A stretch of DNA of 64,000 nucleotides from NCBI GenBank assembly GCA_949592205.1, contig CATIUR010000001.1, forward strand, positions 70,103,559 through 70,167,558. The letters are read 5' to 3'. Below, piece by piece: positions 37,620 to 48,899 of this stretch. Each line of letters begins with the position of its first letter. Positions within the stretch are counted from its first letter, which is position 1. The position numbers and the translations under genes are program-made. This DNA is from Helichrysum umbraculigerum (Eukaryota; Streptophyta; Magnoliopsida; Asterales; Asteraceae). The notes under the pieces are model-generated. The model did not search any database. It was given only the letters and a program-made list of their open reading frames with translations, and had not been told where the DNA came from.

Positions 37620-38159
37620 ATGTGACACCCGATGATTTAGGTTAACTGTTAAACCTAGCTGAAACCCTAATAACTTGTATTTAGTTTGAATTAGGCTAAA
37701 TATTTGTAATTACTTGTATATTTGGATACACACTTACGTGATTACTTGTTTATTTGTAATTATGCAAAACGATCGGACGAAGTCCGACACTACTTACGGC
37801 GTTGGTGAAAACAATTGTATAAATAACGTAAACCTATTTTATGATTTAAATAGTAGTTATTTACACTATATTATTATTTCGTATAATAATACACGAAAAA
37901 CCTAGACATTTTGTTTAAAACGTAACAAACGCGGTAAAAACGTGCGAATCGAATTCGGCATTCAAACGAAAGTCAATAAATACTTCAACAACTCCAAATA
38001 AAGTAATTTAACAATATTTCAATGAAAAATAATCTCAAATATATCGTGAACAAAAACGACACAAGAAAACGTTAGGCGATTTAACCGAATAACGAAATAA
38101 CGAGAAAACGACCACAGAACGTAACACAGTCTGGAAACTGAAAATTTAAACACTCCACC
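37620..38159 (+). mobile_element. LTR fragment (5' part) of a Ty3-type element
   Basis: It begins TGTGACACCCGATGATTTAGG, matching the LTR start seen at 55835 and 58899 (TGTAACACCCGCCAAATTAGG). It contains a GACGAAGTCCGACACTACTT...GGCGTTGGTGA stretch like the CGGACGTTGGTGA of the other LTRs. It stops at 38159, where the next LTR begins, so it is truncated or interrupted. Confidence 0.5.
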
Positions 38160-39665
38160 TGTAACATCCACTTTAATAGCCTAGTGATAATTGGGTAATT
38201 TCCTGACCGTAAATAATTATTAAATATGTTAGGAAATTAAATTGTTTATTGTGTTATGTTTATTGTGAATGGTTAGTCAAAAAGTCAAACAACTTATTGT
38301 GACTAGTAAACTATTGGTTGTTTTAACTTTATATAGTTGACGGTAAAATAAAATTGTTGGAATCGCAAATGGTTTTTAGGTTTCAGACAATAGGTTTAGA
38401 AGGGGACTAAATTAAGTGGATACGGGGTCGGTTGGAAAAATTAGGCCGACCTATATTTGTTACTTTCCTAAATTGGAAACCTCATTCTTTGAACTCAACA
38501 TAAAAAAGAAAACACATAAACAAAGAAAATCAAGAATCATCCTGTGGTTTTGATTCAACATCATTATCATCTCTATTTCATAAATCAAATTGTAAGTTTG
38601 ATTTCTTTATTGATTGATTACCTTTGAATTATGGTTTTGTGATTAAAACTTTGATGGGTTTAGAGTTTATGTATGAAGTTGGTATTAGAAAGTGTTATTT
38701 GCTGTTATATGATAACAATAGATGTATTAAAATGGGTTTTTTTGGGTTTTTGAAAGTTACAGGCGCTGGGACGAAGGGAGTACCCGGCTGGTAACATAGC
38801 TAGCCGGCGGGTTGTTTGTGTTTGGTTAGTACCCGGCGGGTACTAACCTAATTCGGCGGGTAGTGTAACAAAGACAGGGAACCCGGCTGGTAAAACGTGA
38901 AGCCGGCGGCTTCCATAGGCTTTAAAACGCGACCTTGTTCTGTTACCACAAAATGTAATTTACCCGGTTGTTTTGTTTGTTACCCGGCTGCTTGACTACA
39001 CAATCCGGCGGGTAGTAGAGGTACCCGGCGGGTACCTTGATATTTTCAAGTTTTGAATTTTAACCCGAATGTTGTGGTAACTTTGTTTTAACTCCAGTAT
39101 TGGTGTTTAGCTTATATATTTGAGATAAGTTATATACTTATGAAATAAAGATATTAAATGATGGTTAGTTATACCTTAGTATAGATGATATTTACAAGTT
39201 GATTATTGTTGTTAAGCGGACTACGTTTAATGAGACATTTAATTTAAATGTAATTGAGTAGTCACAAGCTTAAGACAGATTGAGTTATAAACTAAATTTG
39301 GAATGATGAGTTGGTTATTACTAATAACCAATGATTTAACGGAGTTATTATAACTGATTACTGTTTAGTATTTTGATACTATATGTTAAGACATGTGATA
39401 TGATTATAAAATGAGTTATCAGTTATTGGACAAGTTACTAACTCATTTGTTTGAATTGTATTCTCAGACATGGAGAAGACTCAGTACTATTAGACTTCTG
39501 AGTGAACGACTGAGGTAACGGTGAGTGGATCAGTAATCCTCAGTGTGATTTAGTTGTAACAAGTTTGGTTACAACGGATAAATGTATTATTACTGTTTTA
39601 GTTTACCATGATGATTATGGTTTAATTGTAATAATACTGTTGATAGACTAATGAGTCTGACACAT
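38160..39665 (+). mobile_element. LTR fragment with TACCCGGCGGGTA words
   Basis: It starts TGTAACATCCACTTTAATAGCC. The part AGTTGTAACAAGTTTGGTTACAACGG (near 39550) matches the LTR at 40815-42954 (near 42148), so the two are related. About 38760-39040 holds a cluster of CCGGCGGG words, including TACCCGGCGGGTA at 38830-38842 and 39022-39034. The 3' end seen in its relative is missing. Confidence 0.55.
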
Positions 39666-40814
39666 TGTGTGTCACCCGGTCAAAAAGTACAATATTCGTG
39701 CCCAATTTAAAATTTCTTTCCACGTATTATATACGCATCAACATCAAGTATTCAAGTATTATATATATAATTACATATATATAACATGAAACGATTATTT
39801 AATAATCGCGTATAAACGAATCTGAAAGCGCGCAGAAATACCAAAAACGGACGTTGGCGCAAAACTTTATAAATAAGGTATTATTGTTAAAAATAATAAT
39901 TATTTATTCGGATAAAAATAAAACATATTTCGTTTTGTTCAAAACGCATCCTGCGTGACGAAACCATGCGAAACACATCCGTCCATCAAATTTAAAACAA
40001 AGTTATAATTTTATAACTCGGGTAAAGTATTTTTATAAAAATACTTCGATTAAAAATGGTACGAAATTTCATTTGTAAATTTATCAATTAAAAATAAATT
40101 ACAAATATACGATCGGACACACAAACACGGGCTTTTAACGCAACAATTGGGGACAACCAACCCCCACCAAAAATGAGGGTCGGCCATCCCTTTTCCCCCT
40201 CTCCATTTTTGTGTTTTCTTTCCCCATCTCACACACAAAAACATATCTATATCTCCATCTCTCTCTCCTTTCTTTCATCTTCACAACAACAAACAACAAA
40301 ACAATAACAACAACAATATCATCATCATCATAATCGGATATCATCATCATCGCCATCATCAAAATCATCATCGTGACCATCATCATCTCCATCTTCATCA
40401 TCAAGTTCATCATCACCATTTTCTTGCTCGATCTCCAAATCGTAAGGATTTACTCTCTTTTCCTTATTATTTCGAGTTAGAAATACTTAAAACAACATGT
40501 TTTAACACTACATCAACTAGATTTGGCCCGAAAAAAGGTTAGATCTTGATTTTGGGGGAAAAATCGTCGAACAGACGTTGTGTCGCAGAGGGCAAAAATA
40601 GTAGTGCGACACAAGTCTTTGTGTCGCAGGATCAAATCTATGTCGCATGCTGCGACACAAGCTCTTATGTCGCACACAAATATTGTGACACAAACCATCA
40701 GTGACCTGAACCATCAGCGACCCCGAACCTGCGACACAATGCACTATGTCGCATTAAATTACGGACGTCGCACGAAGCGACACAAGCTCCTATGTCGTTA
40801 GTTGTGTCGCAAAA

Positions 40815-42815
40815 TGTAACACCCAGTTTCTGGGTCTAGAGATAAATGATATTTTACTAAGTTTTAAAATGATTATTTAATGAAATGGGAAATGATTTTA
40901 TTTGAGTTACTTGAAAATAAATAGGTAAAAGAGTCACAGGATTTATTGTGTTTAATAAAATTGTACTTGTTTTAAATTAAAGTAGTTGACGTTAAAATAA
41001 AAATATTTTGTTTCACGGGTATTTTCGGGTTCCAGTCAATAGGCTTAGAAGGGGGTATAATATTTACACTATATTTAAAAATGGAAGCGGTGGTGACCGA
41101 CTAAAATTCACCTAACTTTCTTTTTCTCACTTTCTTGTTCTAAACTCTTCCAAAAACACTTTCAATAAATCATAATCAAAGAAATTAAAGGGAAGGGTCA
41201 ATAACTAATTTGAAGATATGGATTAAACTCAGATTCTTGTTCCAATCATCATCACTATCCTCTTGATTGGTAAGGGGTTTACTTGTTCATATCATCTTTA
41301 CTTGATTTTATTGATATAAGTATAAATTAGATGGGTGATAACATATGAATTGAATTGATGTTGGAAATTGATTGATTATTGAGGTTTATAACTTTAGTTG
41401 CATGGATTATTCTTGAATTTTAAGTTAAATTTAGTTAGGGTTCATGTTAGATAGGAAATTGAAGATGAAATAAATTATATGTGAAATTTGAGCTTACTTG
41501 ATGTTATAGGATGCCTATATGAGATTAATAGATTGTTGTTGTTGTAACAAACTGGTTTGAAAAGCTGGAATTTAGTGTTTTGTGGTTTGATTCGGAGCTA
41601 AGTGTGCAGCAGCAGATTATGCAGGTCTGTAATGACCCACGTCGCAGCACAACATATTGAGATCGCGACGCAATTTCTTTTGTGTAGCGATGCGATTTGT
41701 GACTATTGCGACGCGATGTATAGTAGATAACAACGCGATCTTAGTTGATCGCGACACGATTGTAGTCTGTACAGATCAGTTTCTATTTTCTGTATAATTA
41801 TTGTATGTTGTGATATGCTATGAAACTTAAGATTACTATAGCAGTAATGACTTGTATAGTTAGTGATTTAAAACCCATATGAACATATTTGTAATTTAGA
41901 TTGTTGTTTATTGAAGTGATTGCTAAACATTTAGTAATGGTTAAACATACAATGTGACTTATTGATATTACATTTGAATATGTTATAGATTTCAAATTAG
42001 TTATATGATTATAACATTTATTGTGGGATGAGTTACTGACTTGTAATTATTTGTATTCCCATATAATCAGAAGGATACTCAGTAATATAAGACCACTGAG
42101 TTGAAGGACTAGGAACTTTGGTGAGTGGTAACTGTATTCTTCGATTCAACCCAGTTGTAACAAGTTTGGTTACAACGGGTGAACATATATTGTTATTGGT
42201 ATTGACTGTTTAGTCATTTGGGTTAATGTTATTGTTGATTTGTTGATTATATTCTGTAATGGCATGACTAATTTGCAATATGTGATTCTTGACCGCTGGG
42301 CATATGTGTATTAATGAGAGGTCAACAATGGTTGGGTTTGTATGCTATTGTTTGGCCGGCAGGGTTTCCGATACACATCGTGGATGGATGAACCTATGTC
42401 GGTGAAGATAGCTACAAGCTACCGGTAAATCACTGTGATGGCATACCAGTGGTTTAAGGTGTTCTTGTGAAGGCTTACTCAAGAACCGCCGGTCCTCTTT
42501 AGCGTTGTGTGTTTATTGTTTATTTGTTGTAAGATTTGTTATTTCTGGATTGAACTGTCGGATACAGTTCAATTCACTTAGCTGTGAGCTAATCCCACCA
42601 TTTTGCAGATTTAGATTATGGTTAGCTTTTTGGTCGGACATATGGATGCGGATGGAAAGTTTGACTATTACCCGCCACTATGATAACTTGGGAAATCATC
42701 AGATATTTTGGAAATTCATATAACACCCAGTCGTTAGAGTGTTATTTTGTAATATGTACTTATAATTGTAATCCTTTTGGGAACTGTAATATTTTGTGTA
42801 TGTGTAAGTTAAATA

Positions 42816-42891
<76 letters not shown>

Positions 42892-42954
42892 GGGACTTAC
42901 GCTTCCGATGTTAGAAAATATATAAAATATGCTTAGAGAATAAGGGGTGTTATA
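40815..42954 (+). mobile_element. Solo LTR inserted in another LTR
   Basis: TGTAACACCC at the left and GGGGTGTTATA at the right are LTR ends (terminal CA mutated to TA). The flanks CAAAA (40810-40814) and CAAGA (42955-42959) fit a 5-bp target duplication with one change. No internal region or second LTR is present. A near-palindromic GCGACGCGAT-type cluster lies at about 41636-41775 and a TA microsatellite at 42820-42889. The matching sequence of the host LTR continues on both sides. Confidence 0.7.
42820..42889. repeat. (TA)n microsatellite
   Basis: About 35 TA units near the 3' end of the solo LTR. Ile-Tyr frames on both strands come from the repeat. Confidence 0.95.
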
Positions 42955-43347
42955 CAAGACACAGAACCTTAAAAACCTATGTTTTTCACTAAGTGTCGGG
43001 ACTAGATTTTATCACCTGATTTTACTCCGAATTTGGAGTTCGGATGCGTTTTTCACTACAGCAACATAGTAGACCCCAGCCAGGGGCTCTGCCCCTTGGA
43101 CCCCGCCAGGGGTTGCCACCCCTTGGACCCCGCTATCAGGGGCGCTGCCCCAAAACCCCCGTACACGATCTTTAAAACCAAGCAACAAATACACATTCGA
43201 ATGACTTACTTGGTCAGACTATTTGATCTCGTACTCATATAACCTCACGTGTTTAGGACACTAGGAGGTTACCCATCGAACGACGCGCGTATCGTAGAAT
43301 CGCTAGCTCCTCAGGTGAGTTCATAGCCCCACTCTTTCAACTGTTTT

Positions 43348-44699
43348 AATGTATTTTAATTGAAGAATGAAGAAAAAGGAACAAGAACGAGACCAGAACT
43401 GAAGAATTAAAGCACTTAAAGAAATTAAGATTAAAGACCTTGAAGAAATGAAGACTAAAAGAGTTAAAATAAAGAATTAGGCCAAGAAGACAAAGAAGTC
43501 CGGTTATGAAGATTGAGATTCCAAAAGTCAAGCCCAAGCCCGAAAATGGAATATTCTGGAATTAACATTCAACCGGCGGTTGGATTAACCAACCGGCGGT
43601 TGAGCTTTAGGGTTTAAGGCGGTGCAGACACGTGGAGTTGGACCCGGATTCAAATAACTCCAACCGGCGGTTGGAAGGTCGACCAGTAAAACTATAAATA
43701 GAGGCTCAATTTAGCTTAAACCATATACGATTCAAGAATACTAAAACCGAAAGTTAAGGTTTTAGGACGACTTTAAGGTGCGATTTTGGAGGCAAAGGAG
43801 CTAGGGTTTGAAGGTTTTTAACCCTAGGAAAAGCTGGTTTGCTAATTGGTTCGGTTTCTTTATCCTTGTAACTTTATTAATCTTTTAGGTTATTTTGGAT
43901 ATTGTTTATTTGAATTAATTGCTTATTAGGTTTTCATTATGAATGTTTAAATGTATGTTTATTAGATTTATTATATGAATTATATGTTTATGTTGGAACT
44001 ATATTATTGAATGCTTATTATACAAGAATTGTCTGTGTTATATTAATATTGATAAAAGTTAATTGATTTATATAGATAGCTTTACTAATCTTGTGAGTTT
44101 TATAAATTAATTAATGATTGTCAATTATTAATGTTAAGTAACATTGTAATTCAACCTAATCGTGGAATTGTATTAATAAACTGCTGATAGATCTTAATAA
44201 ATAGTAATACTTTACTTAATCTTTGGGAGTGTTGCTATATGAAAATTATCTTAATCTTTGTGATTTTCTACATTAGTAATTCACCAATAATAATAGCCAA
44301 CAAAGCAAATATACATAAGTTGATATAATACGTTTAATAAATAATTGTTTAAATAGTTATAATCTTCTATCCAATGAGTATTCTTAAGTTGTTTCTTAAA
44401 ACTTATTTATTAGAATCTGTATCAATTATAAATATGTTCGTTTGGAACTAAAACGTTCCCCCTATCTTGTATATTGTATATTGTATTGTGTATTATTTGT
44501 ATATTATTTGTATAATAGTGTAATTAGGATTAAATAATTAGTTAGAAATTAAATCACGTTCCCTGTGTTCGAACTTGGACTTACTTATAAAGCTATATTA
44601 TATGATCAGGATAACACTTGCCTGAATTGTGTGATAGTATTATTTAGTATTTCCTTAATTAAACTTGTTATTATAATTGCCTATACTTAGCACACATCA
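43348..44699 (+). repeat. Left LTR, 5'-truncated
   Basis: It is colinear with 49009-50391, with few substitutions. It contains three CAACCGGCGGTTG words (43570-43582, 43590-43602, 43661-43673) and ends CACACATCA just before the primer site. It lacks the first part of the right LTR. Confidence 0.88.
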
Positions 44700-44705
44700 A
44701 GTTTT

Positions 44706-44723
44706 TGGCACCGCTACCGGGGA
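44706..44723 (+). other. Primer binding site, tRNA-Asp-like
   Basis: TGGCACCGCTACCGGGGA lies six bases after the left LTR. It differs at two positions from the TGGCGCCGTTGCCGGGGA-type site that I recall for Athila/Tat elements. Confidence 0.65.
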
Positions 44724-45347
44724 ACACTTAACTGGTTGGACTTTTGTTCTGCCGGGGAGCGGTTGTATTTTAATTAAACTAATTATTTTTCCCTGTATAA
44801 TTTCTAATACTTTGCAAAATCAACAAGAAATATCGGCTCACCCATTGAGAGCACTGACAAAAACAAAGGTATAAGGAGGGATTAAGCCCTACCTCATTGA
44901 TTTATCATATAAGAGGTAAGGTGCTTCTCGAAAGAGATAGGTTTTTAATACGCTTCGCGCTGACCTGTTTCTCTGCTTTTGTGTACTATCAATGGAGCTA
45001 CCGAGATCTATTGACTAGCTTTGTACAAGAAATCTAACAAATTAATTTTAACTTTAGCTGTTGTATAAATAACTAACTTGCATAACTAACTTGCATTACT
45101 AATCAATTGGAAAGTTAGGTTGGGTAATCTTTTTCAATCATTTAATTTTGAATTTGTTTTATTATTAAATAATTGTGAGTAGTTTACATCAACATACTTA
45201 TAACTAACATTGCATTTATTGATGGTATGACCTGGACATAACATCTGTATTCAAAAAGAAAAAAAATATATATATTTTTAGTTAGATTTTAATTTTCTTT
45301 TCTACTCTTTTTCTTTTTCTTTTTCTTAGTTTTAACAGGTATTTACC

Positions 45348-46178
45348 ATGAATTACATTCAAGAGGATTTTCAAAATTCAATCAATGATCCTATTTACCA
45401 AGTGACGATTGAGAATCAAGAGATTGATGAATATATCTCGACCATCAATTGTATTAGCTACACAATTCCTGGAACAAGTACTAGAATGGAAGAAACTAAA
45501 ACGAATGGCCATCGTGAAGGGAATTTCATTCAAGAACTTGAAGAGATGGATAATCAAATCAATAAGTATACTCAATTTTCTGAATATTTATTTTCTAACA
45601 AAATTTTTAGTGAATTTAAACAGGAAAAAGATTTGGAGGTAGATTGGTCAATTTTACCTAAATTTGATCACTATGATCCTGACGAGGAGATACTTGACTT
45701 GGGAAACCGGAATGGGGTGATGACAGAAGAGGAAATGATGACGATTATTGATGAATTTTTATCATTACACCTGAAGGTGAAACATTTTAAGGAAAATGAT
45801 CAAGCATTGATAAGGATTGGAGAAGAAACCAAAAACAGAATTTGCGGTAATCAGATATCAAACAACATTCGGATTGAAACAATGTCAACAGTTGAGAGTC
45901 GAACTGTGGTTGAGTCGACGCAACCAACGGTTGAAGAATCTATAAGCACAAGTTCATTGTTTTATCAATATGAAGATCCTTTTTGGCGATTCGATCAAAA
46001 GGAAAAATTCTCGCAATTTTTGGAAAATCATGGAGCATCTCAGAATGGATATTTACCTGCTATAAACGATAAGTATCTTCGTACCTTAATAAATTTACAT
46101 TTAAATGATATTTATCGATATTACCACCCATGCTTTACACTAAGTGTGGGGAAAATCACTAGATTTTTAGGTAAATAA
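45348..46178 (+). CDS. Single ORF of the non-autonomous element, 276 residues, unknown
   Basis: ATG 45348 to the stop at 46176-46178. The protein is acidic and rich in Glu, Ile and Asn, starts MNYIQEDFQNSINDP, and lacks zinc knuckles, a DTG/DSG protease motif or RT motifs. It lies 630 bases after the primer site, where gag would start, so a divergent or degenerate gag-like role is possible but not shown. Two oddities: a stretch at 45921-45933 (CAACCAACGGTTG) is a variant of the near-palindromic word found in the LTRs, and the last codons overlap a purine-rich AAGTGTGGGGAAAA (46142-46155) like the element's polypurine tract. Membrane segments and a signal peptide are not visible. I do not recognise the family. 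Confidence 0.6.
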   Translation: MNYIQEDFQNSINDPIYQVTIENQEIDEYISTINCISYTIPGTSTRMEETKTNGHREGNFIQELEEMDNQINKYTQFSEYLFSNKIFSEFKQEKDLEVDWSILPKFDHYDPDEEILDLGNRNGVMTEEEMMTIIDEFLSLHLKVKHFKENDQALIRIGEETKNRICGNQISNNIRIETMSTVESRTVVESTQPTVEESISTSSLFYQYEDPFWRFDQKEKFSQFLENHGASQNGYLPAINDKYLRTLINLHLNDIYRYYHPCFTLSVGKITRFLGK

Positions 46179-48887
46179 AGTTAGAGTCAAGCTAGTGACT
46201 CGAACAAAAACAAGCGCTTCTCGGGAGGCAACTCGTGCTTGTATATTAGGTTGCATTTTTAATTCGTAGGTAGTTTTATTAGATTTTAATTTTTAGGTAT
46301 TTTATTTTTAGTTTTTATTTTTTGTTTTAGTTTGTTCTTAAGGATAGGTATAAGAAACCATAATTACTAGAAAAATACTGTTGGAATAAGGTGCGTAAAT
46401 AAGGCTAAATAAACAAAATATGATATTAATGTCGTTATTTCGGAAAATCGCTGCTAGCAACCAACCGACGGTTGACATATTTAACCGGCGGTTGGGCGGG
46501 TTTCTCAAAATCTCGGCTAAATTGTTTTTAATTGGGCTGATTCATATGGGTTTTTAAACTTAAAAGAAAATTTCAACTACAATTATTTGGGCCTATTTAA
46601 TGGAATAATGGATGGACTTTTAAAACAGCTGAGATTTAAACGATGAAAATTTGGGCCAATTAAGTTTTGAGCTACATTGGTTAATTACAACTGAAAAACG
46701 ATTGAATTTTACAACTAATTAAATGGGCTTATTGGGCTTTAAATTAAAAAGAATTGGACCAAATAATATGTTGATTAAATAATGGGCTAACATGGTTTTT
46801 ATATTTTTAAACTGATGGGTATAATTTTTAATAAGCTTAGTAATTTGGATTTTGATTTTTAATAGACTTGTTAAAGTTGAGCCCTTACGAATTTAGGCTA
46901 AGTTTTTGAATTATGTGGGTAAGTTTGAATTAGGAGATTTATTATCATGAGGTGTTAAACTTTAAGACTATTGGATTAATATGTTAAAAACCTCTTGGGA
47001 TTCTTAAATATACTAAGAATTAAATTTTAATGGGATCCAGATCATGATTAAATTTTATTAGGTTATTTGATTTTTAAGTACTAGATTATTAAATTTGAAA
47101 TACATAGCTTCAAGGATATTAGGCTATAAAATTGAGGTGCTAATAAACTAGTAGTAACTAGGGGCCATTAAGATTAAAATATATAGACTATTTATAGGTT
47201 ATTGATTTAGAGCATTAATGGACAGATTCAATCCACGGTTGATTATGTCAGCCGGCGGTTGGCTTTATTTGAGGATAACCTATGAATAGCAATGATTTAG
47301 ATATTTGCTACATAATTAGTCTAAGCGGAATGACAATAGTGACAATGCTTAATAGTAAATGGTTATGTGTTTCTTTCTTATTTTTCAATATTTTATTTTT
47401 ACTTAGATAATTGTAGTTTTTTATTTTTTTATTATCTTGTATGTTTAATTTGTTTGTTAGTTTTGCTAGAATTCATAAGTACTTATGAGGCTGGAATATA
47501 GTACAGCTGAACAATGCATTGAATTTTTGGAAATTTAATAAGTTTATCTTATTAATTATGAACTTTGTGGGTGTGTTCCCTGGAAACCCTCACGAGACTA
47601 TAACTCGTCCACTCGGGATACCGAGGGGTTTAAAGGCTTATTGCATATGCTAAATGCAATCGTGATTAACTACGAAAGTGTGGATGTTGTACATTATTTC
47701 AAGGATCAAGGAGACGAACCAGATATTATATTTTAGCCGATGATGAATTCAACAATAGTATTGCCCTAGCCGACGACAATTGCTTCTAAGTCAGGGGAGT
47801 TTTCTGTTCTACTTTTTCTTTCCCTTACTCACTTTAGTTTATCATTTTTATACAATGAGGGCATTGTATACTTTAAGTGTGGGGATAGGGTTCGTAAGAA
47901 AAAGAATTTTTTTTAATTAAACATTTAAGTTTATGTTTGTTCTTAAATTTTATCAAAATTTAAAATTTTTAAGTGAATAACTAAGTATTTATTAGTTAGA
48001 ATACTTTTGTTAAAAGTTTTGTTTTGAATTTAACAGTTTAGACTTTAATGTGGATTAACTGTTTTGTATATATAACGTAAGATACTTAAATAAAGGAGTA
48101 ATACATAGTTATATGATATGATATACTAATAGGCAATCTATATAAAAATTTCTGAATTTTGAAAAATAAAAAAATTAATAAAATTAAAATGTTTATTATT
48201 TTATGATACATAATATGATGTATGCATCATGCAATTATTTTATATATCTTTATACTTATATAAGAACATTTGGGGGTTTACTAATTGTTTCCTCTGTTGT
48301 ACTAAGTACATACCTGGTTTCTAATTAGTATTCTTAAATAAAGTAAAAGAAAGAAAAAAATTCTTTCAAGGAAAATATAATAATAATAAAAATCAAACTA
48401 TGTCGCTTTGTTGTACGATTGTACAGACCTGTCACCGCTGGTTTGATTTAAAAATTACTTTACCTGAATCAAGTTATGTCGCTTTGTTGCATGGAAATGC
48501 AGACCTGTCACCAATCTCTTGATTCTTAAAAATGGATTTTATATATTTATTTGGAATATAAAAGTAAGTTGCATGATTAAAGTTTAAGAGTATATCATAT
48601 ATGGAAATCATAAGTAAGATAAATACTAACAATAAAGGTTTATTCAGAAATATGAATATAGATTGTTTAAAGTGGATAAATATATTAGTAATCATTCATA
48701 AGCTATATGTTGCATAAATAATAATAATTTTATTTATACATTATAGTTATCCATGTTGATTAAATTGTTTAAATTTTTAATTTATGAAACAGATTTTTAG
48801 TATTGGTATTCTGATTCTTAAATATTAGTTTGATGCTTATTTTTAAATTTTATTCAGTTTTCTACTTGAGGACAAACAGAACTTAAG
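46179..48887 (+). other. Non-coding interior of the non-autonomous element
   Basis: 2.7 kb without a credible reading frame. It holds CAACCGACGGTTG (46462-46474), TAACCGGCGGTTG (46482-46494), GCCGGCGGTTGG (47251-47262), many TTGGGCC/TTGGGCT words (46520-46800), and an extra AAGTGTGGGGATAG (about 47874-47888). Two matching GACCTGTCACC stretches (48427 and 48501) sit in a short duplication that includes TATGTCGCTTTGTTG. Confidence 0.55.
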
Positions 48888-48899
48888 TGTGGGGATATT
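48888..48899 (+). other. Polypurine tract of the non-autonomous element
   Basis: AAGTGTGGGGATAT lies directly before the TGATAAGC start of the right LTR, the expected place for plus-strand priming. Similar tracts at 46142 and 47874 are unexplained. Confidence 0.65.

Larger units (their letters stand above)
39666..43347 (+). mobile_element. LTR fragment interrupted by a solo LTR
   Basis: It begins near TGTGTCACCCGG (39668; exact base uncertain) and contains ACGGACGTTGGCGC, a CT-rich leader (40190-40270), a TGTGTCGCA cluster (40570-40812), CTAAGTGTCG (42989-42998), AGGGGCGCTGCCCC blocks (43076-43160) and GGTGAGTTCATAGCCCC (43313-43330), in the same order as the LTR at 58899-61391. The solo LTR at 40815-42954 is inserted in it. 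It is cut at about 43347 by the next retroelement, and its own 3' end was not found. Confidence 0.6.

Noticed and set aside
40135..40419. Met/Asp-rich minus-strand frame
   Set aside because: It is the complement of an ATC/CAT-rich leader stretch inside an LTR.
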